DNA of 64,000 nt from NCBI RefSeq assembly GCF_037543845.1, contig NZ_JBBIFX010000001.1:1302001-1366000 (forward strand), read 5' to 3'. Position 1 is the first letter of the stretch, and each line of letters begins with the position of its first letter. Under the pieces are notes generated by a model that saw nothing but the letters and a program-made list of their open reading frames with translations, was not told the DNA's origin and did not search any database. The stretch is from Gymnodinialimonas ulvae (GTDB taxonomy: Bacteria > Pseudomonadota > Alphaproteobacteria > Rhodobacterales > Rhodobacteraceae). Of this stretch, positions 42,386 to 51,076 are shown piece after piece. The position numbers were made by a program, and so were the translations under genes.

Positions 42386-42827
42386 TCCCGACACGATCTA
42401 TTTCTACGCCCAGACCGATCCTTACGCGGAATTCTCCAATTTCGCGCCCTACGGCGTCGAGATGGAGGGCACTTATTGGCGCACGGTCGAGCATTACTTC
42501 CAGGCGATGAAATTCCACGATGCCGCGTATCGCGAGCGGATCCGCACGGCCTCCAAACCCAAGGATGCCAAGGCCCTCGGCATGACCCGGCACCTTCCGA
42601 TCCGCCCCGATTGGGACGCGGTCAAGGATGGCATCATGTACACCGCCGTCTCGCGCAAGTTCCGCACCCATCCCGCGCCCCGCGCCCTGCTACTGGCGAC
42701 CGGTGATGCCGATATCGTCGAAAACGCGCCGATGGATTATTACTGGGGCGGCGGGCAGGATGGCACCGGGCTCAACAAACTGGGTCGCATCCTGATGCGC
42801 GTCCGCTCAGACCTGCGCGCGGGCTAG
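42378..42827 (+). CDS. NADAR domain protein (YbiA-like N-glycosidase)
   Basis: A 149-residue NADAR-family protein: YAEFSNFAPYGVEMEGTYWRTVEHYFQAMKF at residues about 16-46 and the C-terminal YWGGGQDGTGLNKLGRILM motif. Members remove ribose-linked moieties, for example toxic early riboflavin intermediates, and some reverse ADP-ribosylation; which applies here is not shown. The GTG start at 42378 overlaps hisE by eight bases, so it is coupled to the his genes. Its 3' end overlaps the convergent membrane protein gene by four bases. Confidence 0.9.
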   Translation: MDNPDTIYFYAQTDPYAEFSNFAPYGVEMEGTYWRTVEHYFQAMKFHDAAYRERIRTASKPKDAKALGMTRHLPIRPDWDAVKDGIMYTAVSRKFRTHPAPRALLLATGDADIVENAPMDYYWGGGQDGTGLNKLGRILMRVRSDLRAG

Positions 42828-43729
42828 CGCGCTGACGGCTTCGGCCAGACGCCGCGCAGCAACGCCGCAAGCCATGCGCCCGTACCCAACAGGACCAAAG
42901 GCAGGGCAAAAAAGGCGTTCAACTCGGGCACCCAGGCGACCTGCACCATCGCCGCCTGCACCGGGATCGCGACCACCGCGATCATGCCGCAGGCCAAGAC
43001 GCGCCAGCCCGGGAAGCCGCCCAGCCCCATCCCCTCCGGTCGCCCCTTTCCCGAGCGCCACAGGGCCAGCACGCTGATCCCGATCAGCAAAGGCACCGCC
43101 AGCGACACCGGGAAAAGCGGCACGGCCCAGACCACGGCCCAGACCAGCGCCGCCTGCGCCGACAGCACCCACAAGATCCAATCCGGCACGCGCGACGCGC
43201 CCGCAGGCACATGGCCCAGAACCAGATGCCCCAGCCCGATCATCGCGCTTGCGATCAGGATCTGCACCGAAAAGGAAAGTCCGGCCCCCGGTGCGGCCAC
43301 ATCTTCCGCCAGTTCGGTCCAGCCATAGGCCCCCCAAAGCCCCGCGACCGCGCCAATCGCCGCGCAGGTGAGGACGCTGGCCAAAAGCCCCCGCCGCAAC
43401 GCCCATCCCAACGCCACAACCCCGCCCATCACGCTGAGCGCCATGTGCCAGGCCAGTGGCGTCCAGGCCAGCGAGAGCGGCACCGCCTCGTAGGTCTGAT
43501 CGACGACGACCCCCTCGATCAGCCATCCGAAAATGCCACCGCCCAGGACGAACGCGACCCAACCGCGCGCGCCCGATCGCTCCACCAGAAGCGCCGCCAA
43601 CAGCGCGCAGAGCGCATAGAAGACGACCAATCCTGCAATCGTCTCCGCCTGCACCGGCCAGAACATCAGCTCCGATACCGGCACAACGATAAGCCCCAAT
43701 CCGATCGCCAAAACCATAGCTTTGCGCAT
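42824..43729 (-). CDS. Multi-pass membrane protein of unknown function
   Basis: A 301-residue protein with about eight hydrophobic segments. ATG at 43729 (AAAGGA nine bases upstream) is preferred to a GTG two codons earlier. No catalytic motif and no family that I recognise; alanine, leucine and tryptophan rich throughout. Downstream of the start the gene is alone, so context gives no clue. Confidence 0.8.
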   Translation of the reverse strand: MRKAMVLAIGLGLIVVPVSELMFWPVQAETIAGLVVFYALCALLAALLVERSGARGWVAFVLGGGIFGWLIEGVVVDQTYEAVPLSLAWTPLAWHMALSVMGGVVALGWALRRGLLASVLTCAAIGAVAGLWGAYGWTELAEDVAAPGAGLSFSVQILIASAMIGLGHLVLGHVPAGASRVPDWILWVLSAQAALVWAVVWAVPLFPVSLAVPLLIGISVLALWRSGKGRPEGMGLGGFPGWRVLACGMIAVVAIPVQAAMVQVAWVPELNAFFALPLVLLGTGAWLAALLRGVWPKPSAR

Positions 43730-43829
43730 GCGCACTGATCCTTTCTAAAACCGGCACTAATGTGCGCCGAGCGCCAGATGTGCGCGCAGGATGCACTACA
43801 GAAAAACTACAAAAAAACGACAGAAAAAT

Positions 43830-44303
43830 TCATAGCTTCGATGAAATGATCCCCGTGTTGAACCCGCCCATGCGCAGCTCGCCGAAAAGGCGCTGATATT
43901 CGATCTTCGGGCACCGGTTCTGGATCACCGTAAGGCCCTCGGCCTCGGCCCTTGCGGCGGCCTCGGCATGGGTCACGCCGATTTGCATCCAGATCACCGA
44001 CGGGCGCACGGGCAAGGCCAGCGCGGCCTCCACAATCGCGGGCACGGCCTCGGGGCGGCGGAAGATATCGACCACGTCGAAGGCCTCGGGGATATCGGGA
44101 AGATCGGCGCGAACCTCTTGTCCAAAAAGGGTTTTTCCGGTGTGGCCCGGATTGACCGGGATCACCTTGTAGCCCTTGAGCGTCAGGTAGCGCGCAACGT
44201 AATGCGAGGGCCGCACCGGGTTCGGAGAGACACCCACGCAGGCAAAAGATTTCGAGCGGGTCAGAACATCGCGCAGCACGGCGTCGGAGGGGGATTCGGT
44301 CAT
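43830..44303 (-). CDS. CoA-binding domain protein (YccU-like)
   Basis: A 157-residue Rossmann-fold protein of the small CoA-binding family. FACVGVSPNPVRPSHYVARYL (residues from about 20) holds the nucleotide loop, followed by GYKVIPVNPGHTG and DVVDIFRRPEAVP, the conserved DIFR motif. Members bind CoA or related cofactors; physiological role unclear. The 90 bases downstream are A-rich on the plus strand with no hairpin. Confidence 0.9.
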   Translation of the reverse strand: MTESPSDAVLRDVLTRSKSFACVGVSPNPVRPSHYVARYLTLKGYKVIPVNPGHTGKTLFGQEVRADLPDIPEAFDVVDIFRRPEAVPAIVEAALALPVRPSVIWMQIGVTHAEAAARAEAEGLTVIQNRCPKIEYQRLFGELRMGGFNTGIISSKL

Positions 44304-44321
44304 GCCGAGAGGATATCAAAG

Positions 44322-44356
44322 AAAAAAGGCGCCCGCAGCGGTAACCCGGCGGGCGC
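44322..44356 (-). terminator. Intrinsic terminator after YHS gene
   Basis: On the minus strand an 8-bp stem GCGCCCGC / GCGGGCGC (arms 44349-44356 and 44329-44336, 12-base loop) is followed directly by CTTTTTTC. It ends the transcript of rlmB, the zinc-ribbon gene and the YHS remnant. Confidence 0.85.
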
Positions 44357-44477
44357 AGTTACGGAACGAGGGACAGTGATGGGCGCGCGGGGTTCCGTCC
44401 CGCGGCGCCTGTCAAAGATATGGGGTCGCCCCACTGCCCAGAAAAGGGGCGCAACAAAAACGTGATCACAGGCCATT

Positions 44478-44774
44478 TTAGCCAAGCAATACAGGCCAAT
44501 TCGCATCCCCCTCCGCGATCGCATCGGGCAGGTCATTCAACCAACGGCGGCGGATGCGCCGCGAGTAATTCAGGAACAAACGCCCGTCCACGACCGACCA
44601 GGCTTCGGACACTGTGCTGGCCACATAGCCGCGCGCCGCCGCAAAGGCGCAATAGCCGCCATATGCCGGCGCGTAGGCCCCGGGCGTGGCCTCGAACAGG
44701 GCGCGGTTCTCGTCGTTGGCGAAGTGCCAGGTGGCGCCATTCCAGTCCAGCGCATGCTCTGCCAGACCGATCAC
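44478..44774 (-). pseudogene. Truncated YHS-domain protein
   Basis: A 98-residue reading from GTG 44774 shows the C-terminal two thirds of a secreted YHS-type protein: LDWNGATWHFANDENRALF, YAPAYGGYCAF, VVDGRLFLNYS and DANWPVLLG. The usual signal peptide and the GYDPVAYF motif are missing. The frame is open upstream only as far as a stop at 44847-44849, the end of the next gene, and no ATG lies in between. It looks 5' truncated rather than frameshifted. If translated it would stay in the cytoplasm. Confidence 0.65.
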
Positions 44775-44846
44775 CGGATCGTCATCTTCGGCCAGCGCGA
44801 GTTGGAACCCGGTCCGGTGCGTTCGTGACCGCGCGTCAGAACGGTA

Positions 44847-45161
44847 TCAGTCGAAGATATCTTCGATGACGTCGAACGCCTCCTCGAAGACGTCCTTTGC
44901 AATCCGCTTCCACATCGGCTTGCGCTTCTTCTTGCGGCGGCTCTTCAATTCGGGCTTGGGCAGGCCACGGCCATGGGGCGCGGGCCGTTGCGGGGAGCGC
45001 TTCGCCTGCGCCCGCTTTTCGGGTGGCTTGAGCCATTTCATCTCGTGCAATGGCGCGCCGCAGGCCCCGCAGGCCAATTCATGCCCGTCGCGCGCCGCGA
45101 AATTCAGCGTCTGACGCCGACCGCAATACGAACAGGTCGCGATCTTGGTGTTCTTCGGCAT
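44847..45161 (-). CDS. Zinc-ribbon hypothetical protein
   Basis: A 104-residue protein with a four-cysteine zinc ribbon at its N-terminus (CSYCGRRQ and CGACGAPL, residues about 10-38), a long lysine/arginine-rich middle (PKPELKSRRKKKRKP) and an acidic helical C-terminus (FEEAFDVIEDIFD). Basic charge plus zinc ribbon suggests nucleic acid binding, but this is inference. It is six bases upstream-to-downstream of rlmB's stop, so it is likely co-transcribed with it. Confidence 0.8.
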   Translation of the reverse strand: MPKNTKIATCSYCGRRQTLNFAARDGHELACGACGAPLHEMKWLKPPEKRAQAKRSPQRPAPHGRGLPKPELKSRRKKKRKPMWKRIAKDVFEEAFDVIEDIFD

Positions 45162-45167
45162 GCGCCA

Positions 45168-45947
45168 CTACTCCCTTGTCAGGGCATATAGGGCAACTGC
45201 GGCAGCATTTGAGACGTTGAGCGATCCAAAATCGCGCGCGAAGGGGATTTTTGCCAGAACGTCGCACAAATCCCGCGTCCGCTCACGCAGGCCAGGCCCT
45301 TCGGCCCCCATGACCAGCGCGACGTGGGCCTCGGCATGGGTTTTCGCGACCTCGTCAATGGTTTGCGCGGCCTCCTCGGCCAAACCGACCATCCAGAAAC
45401 CATCGGCCTTGAGCGCTTCCATCGCGTCGCCCAGGTTACCGATCCGCGCATAGGGCATCCGTTCCAACGCACCGCTTGCGGTCTTGGCCAATGCCCCTGT
45501 CTCAGGCGCCGAATGCCGCGCGGGCGCGATCACCGCAGTCGCCCCGAACACCTCCGCCGAGCGCAGGATTGCGCCCACGTTGTGCGGGTCACTGACCCGG
45601 TCGAGCATCACCACCACCGCGCGCCCGTCCGCGCCCCGCGCCAACGCGCGCCAATCGCCCCAATCGAGGGGTTTGACCTCGACCGCGGCCCCTTGATGGA
45701 CAGAGCCTGGATCAAGCGGGACGGGAAACCGGCGTGGATCGGCAATCTCGGGCGTGATCCTTCGGGCGGCGACCGTCTCGGACAGCTTGTCGGCGGCATT
45801 CTTGCTGACCACCAGCCGCAGCACCTCGCGGTTCGGATTGGCCAGCGCGTCGCGCACCGCATGCAGCCCGAACAACCAGATGGTTTCCGCCGCCGCGGCC
45901 CGTTTCCCGCGTTCCTTGTCGATCACCCATGTCGGTTTTTTTGCCAT
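45168..45947 (-). CDS. rlmB: 23S rRNA 2'-O-methyltransferase RlmB (SpoU family)
   Basis: SpoU/TrmH-fold enzyme methylating the ribose of a conserved guanosine (G2251 in E. coli) in 23S rRNA. The 259-residue product has an N-terminal substrate domain (LFGLHAVRDALANPNRE) and the catalytic domain with DRVSDPHNVGAILRSAE, LVMGAEGPGL and SLNVSNAAAVALY, the three knot motifs. ATG at 45947; a much longer open frame upstream runs through the tRNA-Tyr gene and is not real. Confidence 0.93.
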   Translation of the reverse strand: MAKKPTWVIDKERGKRAAAAETIWLFGLHAVRDALANPNREVLRLVVSKNAADKLSETVAARRITPEIADPRRFPVPLDPGSVHQGAAVEVKPLDWGDWRALARGADGRAVVVMLDRVSDPHNVGAILRSAEVFGATAVIAPARHSAPETGALAKTASGALERMPYARIGNLGDAMEALKADGFWMVGLAEEAAQTIDEVAKTHAEAHVALVMGAEGPGLRERTRDLCDVLAKIPFARDFGSLNVSNAAAVALYALTRE

Positions 45948-46054
45948 AGGCCACCCATACAAGCGCGCCGCGTGAAGGCAAGCGCGCATTCCCGCTTGAC
46001 CCCCCCATCGTGCGTGGATATTTCGCAGCAATGTTTCGCGCAACGCGTTGAAAT

Positions 46055-46138
46055 GGGTGACAGGCCGCAAGGTGTGGCAGGGGACTGTAACTCCCTCGAG
46101 GCGACTCACGCCTGGTTCGATTCCAGGGTCACCCACCA
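46055..46138 (+). tRNA. tRNA-Tyr (GTA)
   Basis: Acceptor stem GGGTGAC pairs with GTCACCC, followed by A and CCA. Anticodon loop CTGTAAC gives GTA; long variable arm with GAG-GCGA-CTC; T arm CCTGG-TTCGATT-CCAGG. Total 84 bases, class II as expected for bacterial tRNA-Tyr. The D arm is short (GCC/GGC) and position 8 reads A instead of the usual T. It is divergent from rlmB. Confidence 0.85.
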
Positions 46139-46276
46139 TTCCCCCCTCATTGTTTGATGGTACGGCCGGCCCCGGTTGGAACTGCGCTGTCATGGTCGGG
46201 GTTCCGGCGATCAGTGATCGTTTTGCGCGGCTCCCGCCGCAAGGCTTGTTTTTCACGCACCGTAAGCCGAAAAAGA

Positions 46277-46302
46277 AACAGCCCCCGATATCGGAGGCTG
46301 TT
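46277..46302 (-). terminator. Intrinsic terminator of purine permease gene
   Basis: Minus strand AACAGCC-T-CCGA-TA-TCGG-G-GGCTGTT hairpin (arms 46296-46302 and 46277-46283) followed by TCTTTTTCGG. It lies 34 bases after the permease stop and ends the minus-strand purine transcript. Confidence 0.8.
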
Positions 46303-46335
46303 CCAAGCGGTACCTTAGTGGGCCGGGGACCCGGA

Positions 46336-47756
46336 TCACTCTTTGGACAGGCTTCCTTCGCCATGACCCGCCATGCCACCCGAGACTTCTTCGGTGGCCT
46401 CCGCGGCCAGGTCTTCGGGCAGAACCAGGTTCAATACAATCGCGATCAGCGCCGCAGGCAGGATGCCCGATGTCGCCAGCACCTTGAGCGTGTCCGGCAG
46501 GTGCTGCAGGGCGCCTGGCTCAAGCTGAAGGCCCAGACCCAGCGACAGGGAAATCGCAAAGATCACCATGTTGCGCCGGTTCCAGTTCACATCCGACAGC
46601 ATCGAGATGCCGGCGGCCACAACCATGCCGAACATCACGATCACACCGCCCCCGAGCACTTCGATCGGCACCGTCGAGATCACCGCACCGACCTTGGGCA
46701 TCAGACCGCACAGGATCAGGAACAGCGCCCCGATGGTCACGACATGGCGGCTCATCACGCCCGTCATCGCGATCAGGCCGACGTTCTGGCTGAACGAGGT
46801 GTTGGGAAGCGCGCCGAAGAGGCCCGAGGCCGCCGTGCCGATGCCGTCGGCAAAGGTCGCGCCCTGGATCTCCTTGTCGGTGGCCTCACGACCCGCCCCG
46901 CCCTTGGTGATGCCCGACACGTCGCCCACGGTTTCGACGGCCGAAACAAACGACATCAGGCAGAAGCCGATGATCGCAGCAGCCGTGAACTCGATCCCGA
47001 AGTGGAACGGGTTCGGAAGCGCGACGGTCGCGGCATTGCCGACATTGCCGAAACTCACCATGCCCATCACGTAGGCGACAGCATAGCCGACCAGCAAACC
47101 GACCAGCACCGCAGAGACCGAAAGCATGCCACGGGTGAAGAACTTCAGGCCGAGCGTGACAAAGATCACCACCATGGCCACGGACCAATTCTGCAGCGAT
47201 CCGTATTCCTCGGTGCCAACCGCAGGCACGCCACCGGCAGCGTATTGAACCCCGACTTTCACAAGCGCCAGACCGATCATCGTGACCACAAGGCCCGTGA
47301 CGAGCGGCGGCAGCGCAAAGCGCAACTTGCCGATGAACAAGCCAAGCACCGCGTGGAACAGTCCGCCCACAACAATACCGCCCATCAGAACGGACATCGC
47401 CTCGACCCCCTGCCCCGCCACAAGCGGGATCATGATCGGGATGAAGGCAAATGACGTGCCCTGCACAATGGGCAAACGTGCGCCCATTGGGCCGATGCCA
47501 ATGGTCTGGATCAACGTGGCGAGACCCGCGAAGAACATCGACATCTGGATCATGTAGATCATCTGCGGAAAATCGGGGCTGTTGGAGCCAAAGCCAAAGC
47601 CCGCCGCACCGCACCGCACACGATGATCGCCGGTGTCACGTTTGACACGAACATCGCCAGCACATGTTGAATGCCAAGCGGCACTGCCTTGACCAGCGGT
47701 GGGGTGTAATTCGGGTCGCGGAGTTGCTCCGGCGTTCCGATCGAAGTGTCAGCCAT
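46336..47756 (-). pseudogene. NCS2 purine/xanthine permease, frameshifted
   Basis: Nucleobase:cation symporter-2 family permease. The N-terminal part (from ATG 47756: MADTSIGTPEQLRDPNY, VPLGIQHVLAMFVSNVTPAIIV) and the rest (GFGFGSNSPDFPQMIYMIQ through to 46336) are in different frames. The break is at a tandem (CCGCA)3 at 47604-47618. Removing one unit restores VCGAAGFGFG and a continuous protein of about 470 residues with about 12-14 membrane segments. As sequenced, frame 1 stops at 47559 after about 65 residues. The rest of the gene looks intact, so the change is recent or a sequencing error. It lies in the purine degradation cluster and would import urate or xanthine. Confidence 0.85.
47604..47618. 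repeat. Pentanucleotide tandem repeat (CCGCA)3
   Basis: Three exact copies of CCGCA (TGCGG on the coding strand). Two copies would keep the permease frame; three shift it. Short tandem repeats of this kind arise by slippage and can revert. Confidence 0.9.
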
Positions 47757-47784
47757 GGTATTGTCCTCCCATATGACTGTGATC

Positions 47785-48293
47785 CTAAGGGGTCGTGATG
47801 ACGAACACCGGCTCCTCCAACCGGTGCTCCTCAAGGTTGTCTCCGCTTCCGATGCGGTCGATTACGGCGAAAAGGCCGGATCCGGAGATCGGGGCCAGCA
47901 CGCCATGCCAGGTGTTGCGCGCGATGTTCACGGCCACGTCGTTGGTGGCCAGGAAGGCCGACGCAGGGCCGGGGCGCCCGCCCTCATCGGGGGCGACGAT
48001 CACAAGGAACGCGGCCTGGGACATCGGAATGAAGCATTGCGAGCCGAGCGGGTGCCGCTCCAGCAGGTTGCAGCGATAGGGCATCTCGCGCAGCTCGGCC
48101 TGAAACAGGCTCATCGCGATGCGCCCACCCGTCTGATCGAACCGGGCAAGGTCCGAAAAGCGCCGGCACAATCCTTCATTGATCATCTGCGGCGGAACCG
48201 TGTCGGTCTCGATCACATCGCCAAACGGCGCGAAAGCCTTGGCCGTGATCGGGCGCGCGGTGATCTGAACCCCGCGCGCCTCGGGACGCGCGC

Positions 48294-48297
<4 letters not shown>
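47785..48297 (-). CDS. allA: Ureidoglycolate lyase
   Basis: Cleaves ureidoglycolate to glyoxylate and urea, the last step of allantoin use. The 170-residue product has ITAKAFAPFGDVIE near the N-terminus, CNLLERHPLGSQCFIPM near residue 75-91 and the NTWHGVLAPI motif near residue 130, as in AllA. The GTG start overlaps the upstream stop (GTGA). The downstream permease begins 28 bases further on. Confidence 0.93.
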
Positions 48298-49121
<824 letters not shown>

Positions 49122-49161
49122 GGACGGATCCCCTGTTGATGGCGCGGACCGGGGGTCATGG

Positions 49162-50580
49162 TCATTGGAACAGCTCGTTGAGGCGGTGATAGGCGATCCG
49201 CTCGACCTGATGGCAGGCTTCTGCAAACTCTTCATCACGGCTGTTGTTGAGGCGGGTCTGGAACGCCGCGAGGATGCTGGCCTTGTCGTGGTCACGCACC
49301 GCGATAATGAACGGAAAGCCGAACTGTTCGACATAGGTCGCGTTCAGATCGGTGAAGGTCTGGCGTTCCTCATCGGTCAACGCGTCGAGCCCGGCGGAGG
49401 CCTGCTCGGACGTAGACGCCTCGGTCAAGCGCTTGGCCTGCGCGAGCTTCCCGGCGAGATCGGGATGCGCGGTCAGAACGCCCAGACGCTCGTCTTCGGA
49501 GGCCAGGCGAAACTGGATCGTCAGGGCCGAATGAATGCCCGTGAGCCCATCATGGGCCGGTCCCAACTCCCCGGCGAAAGCGCGTTGCGCAATCCAGGGC
49601 GAATGCTCGAAAATACCGCCGAACGTGTCGACGAAACCGGCCTCATCCATGGCCGTCGGACGCAGTTTGGCGGGCTGGTAGGGGTGATGCGCGGCCCAAT
49701 GCGCCGCAATATCCACGCGGCGCGCGACCCAGACATCGTCATGGGATGCAACGTAATCGAGGAACCGTTCGAACGCCGCTGCACGACCCGGCCTCCCGAC
49801 AAGGCGGCAGTGCAAGCCAACGCTCATCATCTTCGGAGACCCGGCCTGCCCTTCGGCATAGAGCTTGTCGAAGCTGTCCTTGAGATAGGTGAAAAAGTGC
49901 TCGCCCGTGTTGAACCCCTGCGGTGTCGCAAAGCGCATGTCATTTGCGTCAAGTGTATAGGGGATAACCAATTGCACGCGCTCGCCCACCTCGATCCAGT
50001 ACGGCAGATCGTCGTCATAAGTGTCTGAAACGTAGGCGAAACTGCCATCTTCCGCGATTAGGCGCACGGTGTTTTCCGAACACCGCCCCGTGTACCAACC
50101 CCGCGGCGGCGTGCCCGTGACGGCCGTGTGCAGGCGCTTGGCCTCGGCAATCTGGGCGCGCTCTTCGGCCTCGGGCATGTCCTTGTGCTCGATCCATTTC
50201 AGCCCGTGGCTGGCAATCTCCCAATCGGCCTCAACCATCGCCGCAACCTGCTCGGGCGAGCGGGCCAGCGCGCTCGCCACGCCGTAGACGGTGATCGGCA
50301 TTTCGCGGCGTATGAACATGTCATGCATCCGCCAAAACCCGGCCCGCGCACCGTATTCATAGATCGATTCCATGTTCCAATGCCGCTGCCCCTCCCAGGC
50401 AGCGGCGCCCACGATCTCGGACAGAAACGCCTCCGACGCCGCATCGCCATGCAGGGTGCAGTTTTCTCCGCCTTCTTCGTAATTCAGAACGAATTGAACG
50501 GCGATCTTTGCCCCGCCGGGCCAATTGGCCACCGGCGGACGCCCCCCATATCCTGACATATTGCGACTATATCGTTGCAA
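49162..50580 (-). CDS. Bifunctional allantoinase PuuE / OHCU decarboxylase UraD
   Basis: A 472-residue fusion. Residues about 1-305 form a polysaccharide-deacetylase-like allantoinase of the PuuE type (VQFVLNYEEGGENCTLHGD, SHGLKWIEHKDM, GWYTGRCSENT). Residues about 312-472 form UraD (GGIFEHSPWIAQRAF, LTAHPDLAGKLA, FGFPFIIAVRDHDKASIL), which decarboxylates OHCU to S-allantoin. One protein thus performs two consecutive steps. The start is TTG at 50580, with GGGAG seven to eight bases upstream; the resulting MQRYSRNMSGYGG matches the usual N-terminus. It is divergent from uraH. Confidence 0.94.
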   Translation of the reverse strand: MQRYSRNMSGYGGRPPVANWPGGAKIAVQFVLNYEEGGENCTLHGDAASEAFLSEIVGAAAWEGQRHWNMESIYEYGARAGFWRMHDMFIRREMPITVYGVASALARSPEQVAAMVEADWEIASHGLKWIEHKDMPEAEERAQIAEAKRLHTAVTGTPPRGWYTGRCSENTVRLIAEDGSFAYVSDTYDDDLPYWIEVGERVQLVIPYTLDANDMRFATPQGFNTGEHFFTYLKDSFDKLYAEGQAGSPKMMSVGLHCRLVGRPGRAAAFERFLDYVASHDDVWVARRVDIAAHWAAHHPYQPAKLRPTAMDEAGFVDTFGGIFEHSPWIAQRAFAGELGPAHDGLTGIHSALTIQFRLASEDERLGVLTAHPDLAGKLAQAKRLTEASTSEQASAGLDALTDEERQTFTDLNATYVEQFGFPFIIAVRDHDKASILAAFQTRLNNSRDEEFAEACHQVERIAYHRLNELFQ

Positions 50581-50626
50581 AGCGCTCTCCCACTTCTATC
50601 TTCGCATAAACCGTGATGAAGATTTG

Positions 50627-50651
50627 GTCTTTCAAGAAAATTTTGAAAGAC
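50627..50651. promoter_or_regulatory. Perfect 9-bp inverted repeat between puuE-uraD and uraH
   Basis: GTCTTTCAA-N7-TTGAAAGAC, perfect over nine bases per arm, lies in the 145-base divergent control region. The inner TTCAA-N7-TTGAA has the T-N11-A form of LysR-family binding sites. A LysR gene is encoded just beyond uraH, making it the obvious candidate to bind. Confidence 0.6.
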
Positions 50652-50725
50652 TTTCCACGGTTCTTGCATTTCCAACGATCGGGACATGCCGCAGATCTGT
50701 CGCGAGGTTAATCAAAAGGTGCACC

Positions 50726-51070
50726 ATGGCTGGCTATCTTACGACCCACGTTCTGGATACGGCAAAAGGCAGCCCCGCCGCGGGCCTGCGCATCACGCTC
50801 TACCGGATCGACGGGGAGGCGCGGACCAAACTGGCCGAGGCGGTCACAAACGCCGATGGCCGGACCGATGCGCCGATCCTGCCGCAGGACGCGTTTTTGA
50901 CGGGGACGTTCGAGTTGGTGTTTGAAGCCGGCGATTACTTGCGCGCGATGGGGGCCCCGACCGATTTCCTCGACGTGATCCCGCTGCGCTTCATTATGAC
51001 AGAGCACGACCATTACCACGTGCCCCTGCTGCTCAGCCCGTTCAGCTTCAGCACCTATCGCGGCAGCTAG
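50726..51070 (+). CDS. uraH: 5-hydroxyisourate hydrolase
   Basis: Transthyretin-like enzyme hydrolysing 5-hydroxyisourate to OHCU. The 114-residue product has GYLTTHVLDTAKGSPA at the N-terminus (catalytic His9) and ends in the diagnostic YRGS, which separates HIU hydrolases from transthyretins. ATG 50726 has AAAAGG five bases upstream. The upstream control region carries a perfect inverted repeat. Confidence 0.96.
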   Translation: MAGYLTTHVLDTAKGSPAAGLRITLYRIDGEARTKLAEAVTNADGRTDAPILPQDAFLTGTFELVFEAGDYLRAMGAPTDFLDVIPLRFIMTEHDHYHVPLLLSPFSFSTYRGS

Positions 51071-51076
51071 GCCCCC

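Noticed and set aside
42824..43796. Alternative long minus-strand frame overlapping the membrane protein gene
   Set aside because: It reads the same region in another frame with glycine/arginine-rich low-complexity sequence.
46048..47454. A plus-strand frame of 468 codons running from tRNA-Tyr through the permease
   Set aside because: It crosses a tRNA gene and is antisense to the permease.
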